DNA of 64,000 nucleotides, taken from positions 98,738-162,737 of the forward strand of contig JAIBAN010000005.1 in NCBI GenBank assembly GCA_019695185.1, read 5' to 3'. Position numbers and translations under genes: made by a program. The stretch comes from Blastocatellia bacterium. Its GTDB lineage: Bacteria > Acidobacteriota > Blastocatellia > Chloracidobacteriales > Chloracidobacteriaceae. Below are positions 7,874 to 16,452 of this stretch, in pieces. The notes beneath the pieces were generated by a model. That model was not told the DNA's origin, made no database searches, and saw nothing but the letters and a program-made list of their open reading frames with translations. Every line of letters begins with the position of its first letter. Within the stretch, counting starts at the first letter, position 1.

Positions 7874-10417
7874 TCAAAAGGAAGCCTGTCCAAAGGACAC
7901 AGCCCGTAACAGGGCAAAGTCCGTGGCATTGTTCTGGCCGTCACCCCGGCTGCCATTGCCATTGGCCGGATTGACATCGAGCGCCAGCAATTGCCGGGCG
8001 GTTGGAACTGCCTGAAACAGGTTGAAAGCACGGGCCAACGCCACATCACTGGTTAAGAAAAGGCCATCCCGATTGGCATCTCCCCACAGCACAAACTCAG
8101 GGAAGGTAGAGGTGGCGAGTCCCGGATTGGCGGCGTTCTCAAGAAACGCTGCCGAGGTGACATCCGCAAAACCGCTGACGCGCACCGTGATAAACCCGTT
8201 GATGTTGGCTGCTCCGGTTCCGGAAACCGGAACCATGACCTGAAGAAGGGTTGAGTTAATGACATTCACCTGGGCTGCCGGAATCAGGTTGCTGCCCCCA
8301 AAAAAGACCTGGGTGTTGCCAGCCACAAATCCAGAGCCGAAAATTCCGATGGATTTTCCGGGTGCGGCGGCCACTGGGTAAAACTGGGTAAACTGAGGCT
8401 GGCTGGCAACGGTGACCGTGACGGTATTGCTCGCAATGGAGCCCGCCTGATTGGTAATCCGCACCCAGAAACTGGTGGTGGTGTTCAAAACCGGCGTGGT
8501 GAGGTCTTTGGAATTGGTTCCCACAGGCGTCGTGGTGTCACCGCTTTGCCCCTGATACCACTGATAGGAAAGGGTGCCGGTTCCGTTGGCGGTCACACTC
8601 AGCAGGGTGCTCTGCCCGGAACTGATAGTGGTACTTTGGGGCTGGGCGGTGATTTCCAGCCGGTCCACAAACAGCCAGGTAGCCGTGGTCGCTCCCCAGT
8701 TGCCAGCCGCATCACGACCACGGACAAACAACGTATGCCGTCCTTCAGTCAACCCCAGGGTCGAAACCTGGACGGTTGCGGTTTCAGTTGCAGTGTTGAA
8801 TTGCCCGTCGGCAGGTTGCATTGGAATGGCTGCCGCGCCATTCAGCCAGGGCGGTGTGTCAACGTAATATTCCGCCTGGGAAATCGCCTGGGAAGGCGGT
8901 TTTCCAACGCCGTTGTTGCCATACATGGTGTCATCAATCACAGCCTGCATCGTGGCGTTTGAACCAAGCAGCACATGGTTGTTGGTAAAAGTGGGAGTCA
9001 GCGTGCTGGGTCCCAGGGTTGAAACATAAGGCTGGCGCGAGTTTTTGGCAGCATACAAAAACGCCCCCCGGTTGAGCGGCCAAAACAGACTGTCCTGACA
9101 CGAATATTGGGGCGTGAAACCGCTGCAATTGCCGAAATCCGGGCCAACTTCAAACGTGTAGGACGGAATTCCCAGAACCCCGTAGGTCCAGTCGTCGGTG
9201 GTCCCGGCGGCGGCATAGAGCAGTTCCGAGCCTTCACCCGTGTCATATTGGTTGAAATAGCTCATGCGGAATGCAAAGGACCGTAACCCCGCGTCATTCG
9301 GAGCCAGGCTATTCCCGGTACAGGGATTCCCATTGCATTCGGTAAAACCCCAGGGCAGTAACACCAAATTCGAATAGGAATGCAGGGTAATCATGCTTCC
9401 GGTCGTGGTAAGCACGGCAGGGTCAGTCAAATTCGGCCCTTTTTGATCTTTGAAGAGCTGCGTGAAGAGTTGTTCGAGGTAAAACTCTTCCGGTTCCGAC
9501 GCAGCGTTCACACCTTTATAGGTTGCATTGCAGGCGTTGGAACTGGTGCTGGCTCCGCCCCATTGAAAATCGGCATTGCGGTTGAGGTCCACTCCGTACT
9601 GGTTGCTGGAAGTAGGCGGGTCAGAACAGGTGCCAAGGGTATTGTTCCCGTTTTTTCGTTGCAGGTAGGGAGCGGATCCGCCTGATTCGGCAATCACCCG
9701 GCCATCGGGGTTGGTCACGGGAATAATCCAGATTTCGTTGTGGTCCAACAGGGCTGTGATGTCTGGGTCAACCCCGTAATTGTCCACCAGATAATCCATC
9801 CAACGCCACGCCAGTTCGGACGTGGAAAGTTCACGAGCGTGAATCGCCGCCATCAGCAAAAAACGCGGCTTGTCCACATTTGGATTCAACACCGGGTCGC
9901 CGGGGCGCAGTTTGGTGATGAGGATGGCTTTGAGGTCGTTTCCATTGGCCTGCCCGTGGTCCTTGCGCCAGGAATTTCCGTAATCCACCACTTTGGCAAG
10001 GTCGGGATGGGCAGCCACAATGGCATCCATGTGGGCATAATGTTCAGCCACAGTCCGATAGCCGGAGGAGAAGGTTTCGGTTTCAGGTGCGGTCATGGCC
10101 TGTTCGACTTCGGTCTGAAATCCGGCGGAACGCAATTCCTTGCCGGTTTCCTGATCGCCCAGGACCCGCAAAAAGTTGGGGCCGCGTGATTCCAGCACGT
10201 CCCAGGTGCCGGCAGTGATTTTCCTGATGTCTTGCGGTTGGTTGAAAAAAACCCGATAGACATAGGCAGTCGTTTGGGCTCCGCCACCGGTTTGCCCTTT
10301 GGTCTGGCCGGTGGCAAAGGCCGCCGCAGGTTTGAATTGAATGGAGGCTCCGAAAAGAAGCAGACAAAGAAGTGCGCAAAACAAAGGGAACCGTCGTTGC
10401 AAGGGGGTGCCTGTCAC
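7874..10417 (-). CDS. Secreted M14 zinc carboxypeptidase with Ig, TIG and dockerin-like modules
   Basis: An 847-residue secreted peptidase. It starts at GTG 10417 behind GGAGAG and has a signal peptide over about 1-35. The M14 domain (about 115-450) shows zinc ligands His193 and Glu196 in AIHARE, His346 in TLHSYSN, and the catalytic Glu423 in TFEVG, so activity is expected. Downstream are a Ca-type or jelly-roll region, an Ig-like module (EITAQPQSTTISSGQS...), an IPT/TIG module (PQFTQFYPVAAAPGKS...) and a C-terminal pair of GDANRDG / GDGQNNATD loops resembling a dockerin. The role is probably extracellular peptide scavenging. Dockerin-like ends are common in Acidobacteriota and Planctomycetes and do not by themselves mean a cellulosome. 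Confidence 0.9.
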   Translation of the reverse strand: MTGTPLQRRFPLFCALLCLLLFGASIQFKPAAAFATGQTKGQTGGGAQTTAYVYRVFFNQPQDIRKITAGTWDVLESRGPNFLRVLGDQETGKELRSAGFQTEVEQAMTAPETETFSSGYRTVAEHYAHMDAIVAAHPDLAKVVDYGNSWRKDHGQANGNDLKAILITKLRPGDPVLNPNVDKPRFLLMAAIHARELSTSELAWRWMDYLVDNYGVDPDITALLDHNEIWIIPVTNPDGRVIAESGGSAPYLQRKNGNNTLGTCSDPPTSSNQYGVDLNRNADFQWGGASTSSNACNATYKGVNAASEPEEFYLEQLFTQLFKDQKGPNLTDPAVLTTTGSMITLHSYSNLVLLPWGFTECNGNPCTGNSLAPNDAGLRSFAFRMSYFNQYDTGEGSELLYAAAGTTDDWTYGVLGIPSYTFEVGPDFGNCSGFTPQYSCQDSLFWPLNRGAFLYAAKNSRQPYVSTLGPSTLTPTFTNNHVLLGSNATMQAVIDDTMYGNNGVGKPPSQAISQAEYYVDTPPWLNGAAAIPMQPADGQFNTATETATVQVSTLGLTEGRHTLFVRGRDAAGNWGATTATWLFVDRLEITAQPQSTTISSGQSTLLSVTANGTGTLSYQWYQGQSGDTTTPVGTNSKDLTTPVLNTTTSFWVRITNQAGSIASNTVTVTVASQPQFTQFYPVAAAPGKSIGIFGSGFVAGNTQVFFGGSNLIPAAQVNVINSTLLQVMVPVSGTGAANINGFITVRVSGFADVTSAAFLENAANPGLATSTFPEFVLWGDANRDGLFLTSDVALARAFNLFQAVPTARQLLALDVNPANGNGSRGDGQNNATDFALLRAVSFGQASF

Positions 10418-10730
10418 AAAACTCTCCGGGAAAAAATGGCACTGGACCGCTGGGATGATAAATCCGGTTAGCGGGTTCAGTGGAACAATCAGGAAAAAGG
10501 GAAACGACCGGGCGCAAGACCCGGTAAAAAAACAAATTTGGGGCTAAACGTCCCTTTTACCATAAGTTGAAAATCCTATCACCTTGAAATCACTGGTGAA
10601 TGCCTGCACTCTCTTGCGCACTTCTGGAAAAATTGGTTTATACTGCTAAAAGTGGCCAAAATACCTTGCAGGGCCATATCTTGCCCCAATTTCAACCTTG
10701 CACATCCCGCTTCACGGGGAGGCTCAGCAC
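10418..10730. other. Divergent intergenic region, 313 bp
   Basis: This gap separates the minus-strand carboxypeptidase and the plus-strand TPR gene and should hold both promoters. Only the plus-strand candidate at 10614-10642 is recognisable. No RNA gene or repeat was seen. Confidence 0.4.
10614..10642 (+). promoter_or_regulatory. Possible sigma70 promoter of the TPR gene
   Basis: TTGCGC at 10614-10619 and TTTATA at 10637-10642 are separated by 17 bp, and TATACT overlaps the second box. It lies about 90 bp upstream of the TPR gene start. The match is by eye and weak at the -35 box. Confidence 0.3.
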
Positions 10731-13181
10731 ATGATGCCTCGGCATTCAGACGAACTGAAAAAAGTCGAATCTTTACTGCAAAACGGTGAAATCAATCAGG
10801 GGATTGAAGAGCTTCGCCGTATGGTGGCGGAAAACCCATCCGACGTGGTGCTGATGGAGCGGCTGGGCGATGTCTATGTGAGCATTGGCCGCTTTGACCG
10901 AGGCATCCAGTATTTTGTGCATATTGGCGACCAATACCTGCAACAAGGGTACGTGCTCAAAGCCATTGCCATTTATAAGAAAGCCCAAAAGCTGTTGCCA
11001 CAAAGTACGGCCCTCATGTTGAAACTGGCGGATGCCTACGCCCGGCAGGGGTTTACCGGGGAAGCGGTCAAGTATTACCGCGAGGTGGCCGACTCTTTTG
11101 AAAAACAGGATTTTCAAACCGACGCTTATAAGATTCTGAAAAGGGTGACCGACCTGGAACCCGAAAATCTGGAACTCCGGTTGGAGCTGGCTGAAAAATA
11201 CCGTCAGCGGAAAATGCCGACCGAAGCCCACGATTTTTATCTGGCGGCGGGAAAGCTACTGGAAAAAAACGGGCGGTACGCAGAATGTTTGCAGGCTTAT
11301 ATGAAAGCTCTGGCGCTCAATCTGCGGAGCAAACCAGCCCTCAAGTCACTGGCGGGACTCTTTGTTGACCGGAAGGAGCCGGACAAAGTAGTGGCCATGT
11401 TTTCCCGGATTTTGCAAAACAATCCGGGTGATACCGAATTGCTGCGCTTCACTGCCCAGACCTATCTCGAAATTGGGTTGGTAGATAAGGCCGAAGAGCT
11501 TTTGCTTTCACTTTATGAGGTCGGCGAGGAATGCACTCCTGAATTGATGGAGGTTGCAGAAAAACGAGCGGCCAGCGGAGAGACGGACCGGGTGGTGATG
11601 CTCGTCAACTTCTGCCTGGAGTCCTTGTTCAAAAATCAACAAACCCAGCAGGCGGTTTTCCTGCTGGAAACGGTCTTGCAGCATCAGCCAGGACATTTGG
11701 GCAGTTTGATTTGCCTGCGGAGTATTTTCCAACGAACCGGAAACAATCACCGCCTCACCGCCATTCTCAACGAACTGGTTGCGGCTGGCTTGAAAATGGA
11801 AGACCGCGAGATTGCCATCAATGCGTTGGAGCAGTTGCGCAAACTGGAACCGGAAAATCAGGCGCATACCAACCGGTTGACCGAATTTGGCGTTCAGGTT
11901 GCGCCCCTGCCGGTTGCCCCCGTCAATGAGGGGTTTTATTTTGGGGAACCATCGGACGCACCGCCCCAACCCGCCCCCGCTCCCGGTGAAGCCTCCACCC
12001 TGGAAACACCTGTGCTTCCCGCCATTGACCTTGACGACCTGATGAAACAGGCGGATGGGTTATTGCGTCAGGGACAGTTTCAGCAAGCTGTGAAAGTGCT
12101 GGAAATAGCCGTTTCCACCGTGCCGGACAGTGATGTACCCCGCCTGAAACTGGTGGGACTCTATCTGTCATTCGGGCAAAATGATAAAGCCGCCGACCAA
12201 TGCCTGGCCCTGTCGAGCATTTATGAGAAAAAAGGCGATTCGGACAATGCCAAAAAAATGCTTTCCGAAGCCTATGGCATTTTAGGTGAGGAGGAACCTG
12301 CGCTGGGTGAAGCCAAATCCACCGGCTCCTTTCGTTTTGTTTCCAACACCTATGAAATGATGTCGGTGCCAACCCTGCATGAAATGAACCAGCCGGCTTT
12401 TGCCGGTCAGGTGCTGGAACCGGCTCCGGTCCAGTCGGTTGGCGGAGCAGAACCTGTTCCCCTCCAAATTGAGCCCAAACCAATCACGATTTCCATTCCG
12501 GTTCCCCCTGGCTTTACGGTCCAGCCTTCGGTTCAGTTGCCCTATGCACCGGCCACGCTGGAACTGGTTCAAAACCTGATGCCCGACCCGTCATCTTCCG
12601 ATGATGAAGCGGAGGAGGTGGACGAGGAGGCTGGTCCCGCTGAACTCTACCCTGACGGCCACATCGTTCGGATGGAGGAAACCAACGACGACATTCAGGA
12701 AGTATTGGCTCAGTTAAAGAAAGTCAAACCCTCTGCCCTGCCGACCGATTACGAAACCCATTTCAATCTGGGCTTGGCTTTCAAGGATATGGAACTGTTT
12801 GACCTTGCCATTCAGGAATTCCAATTCACCCTGAGCTGCATTGAATACAACTTTGAAGACCCCAGGTTTTTGCTCATCTGCGACATGATGGGCCTTTGTC
12901 AGATGGGGAAACAGGACTTCAAAACAGCGGCAGCCTGGTACCGAAAAGCCCTTTCCGGTACCAATCTGCGGGAACCCGAACGGACCGCCCTCCGCTATGA
13001 TTTGGCTTGTGCGCTTGAAGCCCAAGGCAAACTTTCCGCTGCCCTGGAAATTTTTGAGGAGATTTATGCTGCGGATATTCATTACCGGGAAGCGGAAGGC
13101 CGTATCAAGCAGATTCAGGAGCGTCGGAAATTAGGGCGGCGAACCGGAGCCGTTGAAACGACTCCCGGAACCTTCCGCTAA
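10731..13181 (+). CDS. Large cytoplasmic TPR protein
   Basis: An 816-residue TPR scaffold without signal peptide. The ATG at 10731 is chosen over a TTG at 10698 because GGGGAGG lies 8 nt upstream. TPR-like helical pairs run through residues 1-390 (VLMERLGDVYVSIGRFDRGIQYF, ALMLKLADAYARQGFTGEAVKYY). A Pro-rich spacer follows, a second TPR block lies at about 435-520, then a Pro/Val-rich linker with an acidic patch (SSDDEAEEVDEEAG) and a final TPR pair at about 665-800. Similar proteins scaffold motility or secretion machines in other bacteria, but no partner is nearby. It is convergent with the KAS III gene, and the two stops overlap by 4 bp. Confidence 0.85.
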   Translation: MMPRHSDELKKVESLLQNGEINQGIEELRRMVAENPSDVVLMERLGDVYVSIGRFDRGIQYFVHIGDQYLQQGYVLKAIAIYKKAQKLLPQSTALMLKLADAYARQGFTGEAVKYYREVADSFEKQDFQTDAYKILKRVTDLEPENLELRLELAEKYRQRKMPTEAHDFYLAAGKLLEKNGRYAECLQAYMKALALNLRSKPALKSLAGLFVDRKEPDKVVAMFSRILQNNPGDTELLRFTAQTYLEIGLVDKAEELLLSLYEVGEECTPELMEVAEKRAASGETDRVVMLVNFCLESLFKNQQTQQAVFLLETVLQHQPGHLGSLICLRSIFQRTGNNHRLTAILNELVAAGLKMEDREIAINALEQLRKLEPENQAHTNRLTEFGVQVAPLPVAPVNEGFYFGEPSDAPPQPAPAPGEASTLETPVLPAIDLDDLMKQADGLLRQGQFQQAVKVLEIAVSTVPDSDVPRLKLVGLYLSFGQNDKAADQCLALSSIYEKKGDSDNAKKMLSEAYGILGEEEPALGEAKSTGSFRFVSNTYEMMSVPTLHEMNQPAFAGQVLEPAPVQSVGGAEPVPLQIEPKPITISIPVPPGFTVQPSVQLPYAPATLELVQNLMPDPSSSDDEAEEVDEEAGPAELYPDGHIVRMEETNDDIQEVLAQLKKVKPSALPTDYETHFNLGLAFKDMELFDLAIQEFQFTLSCIEYNFEDPRFLLICDMMGLCQMGKQDFKTAAAWYRKALSGTNLREPERTALRYDLACALEAQGKLSAALEIFEEIYAADIHYREAEGRIKQIQERRKLGRRTGAVETTPGTFR

Positions 13182-14170
13182 ATTCGCAACACCATTCCGC
13201 CAACTGAAAAGCCTGCTGAAGTTCCCAACAGCAAAATCAGGTCACCACGTTGGATGCGACCGGTTTCCAAGGCTTCGGTCAGGGCCAGCGGTATTGAAGC
13301 TGCAATGGTGTTGCCGTAATGCTGAATATTGATGAAAAACTGCTGGTCGGAAAATCCCAGCCGTTTTTGTAAAAGCTGCATGGAGGGTAAACTGGCCTGA
13401 TGCGGAATGACGCAACTGAGGTCCTCTTGGCGGCACCCGGCTTGCCCCAACAGACGGTTGACAAAATCAGGCAGCACTTCGGCAGCCAACCGGAAAATGC
13501 TGCGGCCATCCATTGAGAACAAAAAGTCCGACTGGTTTTCACTGGTGAATAAATAGCCGGGGAATTTCGTGCCACCGGCTCTGATTTCGGTAAAAAACAC
13601 TCCGCGTGGATGCGTTTCCATAGCCGCAGCAAAAACTTCAGTCGGTGGTTGATTTCCCGTGGCTCCCAGCATCATGGCGACCGCACCGTCTCCAAACAGC
13701 ATGGCACTTTCCCGGTCGCTCCAGTTGATACCTTTCGAGGCGATTTCAGCCGTGACCACCACGATGGTGGAAAACCGTCCTGTGGCCACCAACGACACCG
13801 CCACATCAAAAGCCGTGACAAAGCTCAGGCAGGTGGAATTGAGGTCAAAGGTCGCAATGCCAGTCGCTGCCATACTTAATTCCCGCAATATCAAAGCCGC
13901 AGTACAGGGAATAGGTTGTTGTGCCGTCCCACTGGCACAAATCAGACAATCAATCTGTTCCAGAGAAATGCCGGTTTGGGCCAAAACCTTCCGGATGGCC
14001 TGGGCTCCCATTTCAGCCGCACTTTCATTTTCTGCAAAATAACGGGTTTTTACCCCGGATTTGGAGGCCACCCAGCCCGGTGCTGTGCCCAGCAAGAGGT
14101 CAATTTCTTCCGAGGGGATTGGATGTGGTGGAAGGTAGCTGGCCAGCCCCAGCATGTGTATCTTTGTCAC
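13178..14170 (-). CDS. 3-oxoacyl-ACP synthase III (FabH/OleA-like)
   Basis: A thiolase-fold condensing enzyme, 330 residues from the GTG at 14170 (an upstream TTG at 14194 is possible). GTG fits the family N-terminus (MTKIHMLGLASYLP) and has GGGAAAG-like sequence upstream. The catalytic triad is present: Cys114 in NSTCLSF, His257 in IPHQAS and Asn287 in HYGNTIA. It should condense an acyl thioester with malonyl-ACP, or with a second acyl-CoA if OleA-like; the sequence does not decide. The hydrolase-like gene upstream overlaps it by about 70 bp, so the two are co-transcribed. The adenylate-forming, MBL and OleD-like genes at 16.4-19.8 kb suggest a specialised lipid pathway. Confidence 0.9.
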   Translation of the reverse strand: MTKIHMLGLASYLPPHPIPSEEIDLLLGTAPGWVASKSGVKTRYFAENESAAEMGAQAIRKVLAQTGISLEQIDCLICASGTAQQPIPCTAALILRELSMAATGIATFDLNSTCLSFVTAFDVAVSLVATGRFSTIVVVTAEIASKGINWSDRESAMLFGDGAVAMMLGATGNQPPTEVFAAAMETHPRGVFFTEIRAGGTKFPGYLFTSENQSDFLFSMDGRSIFRLAAEVLPDFVNRLLGQAGCRQEDLSCVIPHQASLPSMQLLQKRLGFSDQQFFINIQHYGNTIAASIPLALTEALETGRIQRGDLILLLGTSAGFSVGGMVLRI

Positions 14171-15035
14171 AGGTGCAGCTTTCCCAAAAGCCAAGGTTTT
14201 TGATCAGGATGAGGGTTTGCCGGGCATAGCTTAGGGGTTTGCCAGGGATTTGTTCAAGACTCAAATACCCTTTGCTGCCAAAGTGCTCATGTTCCCCGGT
14301 CTGAACCAGCCGGACCCGCTGCTGTGCCAGGGCCTGCTGAAACCGGCTGCCGGGCAGCCAGCGTCCGGGAAACAGCACCGTGGCCGCCCGTCCCCACCAA
14401 TCCTTTCGCCCCAGCAGATGATAAACAATGATGTGACTGTTCAAGGCCGGGCTGTTCCCAAACACCCCGCCATAGGTCACCAGAATACAGCGGCACCGCA
14501 TGAAATTTGGTATGGCCCGCAAGACGGCCAGTCCCAGGGCGGCACCGGCGCTACCTCCAATCAGGACCAGGGTGGGCTGTGCCTGTTCATTGGGGAACCC
14601 AATCCGGTTGACCAAAACCTGGGCTGCCGCGTTCCCGAATTTTCGTTCCCACCACGAGGCGACCAACGCCTGCCAGAAATTTCGCAGACTCATCACCCAC
14701 AGCGGGGGGGCGGAACGTCCAATCCTGCGCCACAGGTCAAACCGGTGGAAATATTTTCCAGTCAGAGGTTCATAAGGAAAGGCTTCGGCCACCAGCAGGT
14801 CGTGGGGAATTTCCTGCCGCAAGGATTCCCAGAAAGCTGTTTGTTCGGGTATCAACCCGCCTGCCGTAAAATCACTGACCCCGGACAGGTGAACCACCGC
14901 AGTTTTCCAACCGCTCTTTTGAGGATTCCCAACTTGGGCCTGACGACTCCAGCACCGCCACCACCAGAGGGTTTCTCCCAGTGGAAGCAGAATCAAAAAA
15001 ACGATGGTGCTCAACGCAACCCAAAGCCAATACAT
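14100..15035 (-). CDS. Membrane-anchored alpha/beta-hydrolase-like protein
   Basis: A 311-residue protein with one N-terminal membrane helix (about 3-25, LWVALSTIVFLILLPLG) and a body with a nucleophile-elbow-like GGSAGAALGLAVL at about residue 160. It also has a His-rich end (TGEHEHFGSKGYLSL) that could give the catalytic His. No family was firmly recognised. An alpha/beta-hydrolase fold is an inference from the GxSxG motif and the predicted strands around it. It overlaps the following KAS III gene by about 70 bp, so it probably acts on a lipid or thioester in the same pathway, as OleB does with OleA. It could also be a membrane protein of unknown role. Confidence 0.6.
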   Translation of the reverse strand: MYWLWVALSTIVFLILLPLGETLWWWRCWSRQAQVGNPQKSGWKTAVVHLSGVSDFTAGGLIPEQTAFWESLRQEIPHDLLVAEAFPYEPLTGKYFHRFDLWRRIGRSAPPLWVMSLRNFWQALVASWWERKFGNAAAQVLVNRIGFPNEQAQPTLVLIGGSAGAALGLAVLRAIPNFMRCRCILVTYGGVFGNSPALNSHIIVYHLLGRKDWWGRAATVLFPGRWLPGSRFQQALAQQRVRLVQTGEHEHFGSKGYLSLEQIPGKPLSYARQTLILIKNLGFWESCTCDKDTHAGAGQLPSTTSNPLGRN

Positions 15036-15166
15036 TTTTCGAAAGGGTTTCCTTTGTTGGCCAAAAACAGAAATTCAGGACTGCTTCCCTCGCCGGGTTG
15101 TCACAGTGGCGATGGTCCATTAGGATCGCGCCTACATTCATCTTTCTCTGAGGAGTTTTGCGCCCT

Positions 15167-15580
15167 ATGCAGCCGTTTCATCTTGCTTTTCCGGTGACCG
15201 ACCTGGAAGCCACCCGCGCTTTTTACGTTGACGTGTTGGGGTGTGGCTTGGGACGGGAAAGTGACCGGTGGATTGATTTCGATTTTTTCGGGCATCAAAT
15301 TTCCGCCCATCTGATTGAAGGTGACACCAAAACCATTGCCACCAACGCGGTTGATTCCAAAAATGTGCCGATTCCCCATTTTGGCATTATTCTGGAATGG
15401 GACCGGTTTCATACGCTGGCTGACCGGATTAAAGCGCACCATATCCCGTTTATCATCGAACCCTACATCCGGTTCCAGGGAGAAGTCGGCGAACAGGCCA
15501 CCATGTTTTTCAAGGACCCCAGCGGGAACAACCTCGAATTCAAAGCCTTCAAGGAACTGAGCATGGTGTTTGCCAAATAA
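15167..15580 (+). CDS. VOC/glyoxalase-fold protein
   Basis: A 137-residue single-domain vicinal oxygen chelate protein. The ATG at 15167 is used; AGGAG at 15151-15155 is 11 nt upstream, too close for the TTG at 15158. Motifs are [23 protein letters not shown] at the N-terminus and [16 protein letters not shown] at the C-terminus, where His and Glu metal ligands are expected. The family includes glyoxalase I, dioxygenases and resistance proteins; the substrate is not predictable. It is the only plus-strand gene inside an otherwise minus-strand lipid cluster, and repeat element A follows it, so it looks like an insertion into an older operon. Confidence 0.85.
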   Translation: MQPFHLAFPVTDLEATRAFYVDVLGCGLGRESDRWIDFDFFGHQISAHLIEGDTKTIATNAVDSKNVPIPHFGIILEWDRFHTLADRIKAHHIPFIIEPYIRFQGEVGEQATMFFKDPSGNNLEFKAFKELSMVFAK

Positions 15581-15600
15581 GGAGTTGTGGCAATCTCCTG

Positions 15601-15664
15601 TTCGTATAACTTACCCCAACCGAATCAATAAGTTGACCCCTTTGTAAACATGTTTACAAAGGGG
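15601..15664 (-). repeat. Bipartite intergenic element, copy A
   Basis: On the minus strand it reads palindrome TGTAAACATGTTTACA (15643-15658), a 34-nt spacer including TCAACTTATTGATT, then TATACGAA (from 15608 down to 15601). The offset from palindrome start to TATACG is 50 bp, as in the other three copies. In this copy the palindrome is extended to a perfect 28-bp inverted repeat (15637-15664). It lies between the convergent VOC and enoyl-CoA hydratase genes, so it is not in a promoter position for either. Confidence 0.9.
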
Positions 15665-15671
15665 CTTTTTT
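15637..15671 (+). terminator. Intrinsic terminator formed by the element A palindrome
   Basis: The 28-bp palindrome at 15637-15664 is followed by C and six T residues (15666-15671). Read on the plus strand it is a hairpin plus U-tract about 55 bp after the VOC stop. The U-tract overlaps the stop codon of the enoyl-CoA hydratase on the other strand. Confidence 0.65.
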
Positions 15672-16444
15672 CAGCCTTTCGAAGAGATTTGCCGGTAAAC
15701 CCGCTCCAGGTGAATCCGGTGTTCCTCCGAGTCTAAACAAGTCAAAAAGGTCCGGTTGATTTCGGCCAAAGCCTGCTTGGTATCAAGGTCAATCAATTCC
15801 CGTGTCAGCCGTTTGGTTTCAAACAAGGCAAAGCGGGATTTGGCAGCCATGCCCTCGGCCATTGCCATAGCTTTTGCCAAGACCTGGTCTTCCGGAAAAA
15901 CATGATTGACCAAACCAATGCGCCAGGCCTCAGCCGCCGGAATCGGCGCACCGGTCAGGGCCAATTCCTTGGCTCGCGCCAGGCCGATTGACTTATACAG
16001 GGGATGAATGATTTGGGTCAGCCCAATGTTGATTTCAGCCTGCCCAAAGATGGAATTTTCAGCCGCCAGCCGGATGTCGCAAAATGCCGACAGGTCAAAC
16101 CCACCGGCCAAAGCCGCTCCCCGAACTGCTGCAATCACCGGTTGGGGCAACATCCAAATCCGTTGAAACAAACTGGAAACGGTTTCGAGGTATTGCAGTT
16201 TTTCTTCTGCCGTCCAGGTCAGCAACAAGCTCAAATCCAAACCGGCACAGAAATTCCTGCCGGCACCGGTCAACACCACGACATTGATTTCCGGATTGGA
16301 CTCAATTTCCTGCAAATGCCGGTTGAGGGCCTGAACCAGCTCCGGATGGAGCGAGTTGCTTTTCTTGGCATGGTTAAGTGTTAAAAGGACGACTTTCCCC
16401 TTGGTTTCCGAAAGGACAAACGGCGGCGTGGTTTCCTGTGTCAT
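15671..16444 (-). CDS. Enoyl-CoA hydratase/isomerase family protein
   Basis: A 257-residue crotonase-fold protein of the usual length, ATG 16444 with AAGGAG upstream. Oxyanion-hole segments are NFCAGLDL and GAALAGGFDL, and a Glu lies in FGQAEINIG at the position of a crotonase catalytic Glu. The second catalytic Glu of true hydratases is not obvious, so isomerase, hydratase or thioesterase-like activity are all possible. It begins 8 bp after the adenylate-forming gene, so the two form an operon; the ligase could supply its acyl thioester. The pair is bracketed by elements A and B in inverted orientation. Confidence 0.88.
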   Translation of the reverse strand: MTQETTPPFVLSETKGKVVLLTLNHAKKSNSLHPELVQALNRHLQEIESNPEINVVVLTGAGRNFCAGLDLSLLLTWTAEEKLQYLETVSSLFQRIWMLPQPVIAAVRGAALAGGFDLSAFCDIRLAAENSIFGQAEINIGLTQIIHPLYKSIGLARAKELALTGAPIPAAEAWRIGLVNHVFPEDQVLAKAMAMAEGMAAKSRFALFETKRLTRELIDLDTKQALAEINRTFLTCLDSEEHRIHLERVYRQISSKG

Positions 16445-16452
16445 GTGGCTCC

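Noticed and set aside
9380..10189. Two sizeable plus-strand frames opposite the carboxypeptidase gene.
   Set aside because: They overlap the zinc-site region of a well-recognised M14 domain and have no motifs of their own.
14250..15197. A 315-codon plus-strand open frame overlapping the hydrolase-like gene.
   Set aside because: It is Pro/Gln/Gly-rich and shows no domain, while the minus-strand frame has a membrane helix, a GGSAG motif and fits the operon.
15637..15664. Considered only as an ordinary terminator.
   Set aside because: It does look like one, but its core 16-mer and the TATACGAA block are shared with three other sites, two of which lack the long stem and T run in the right place.
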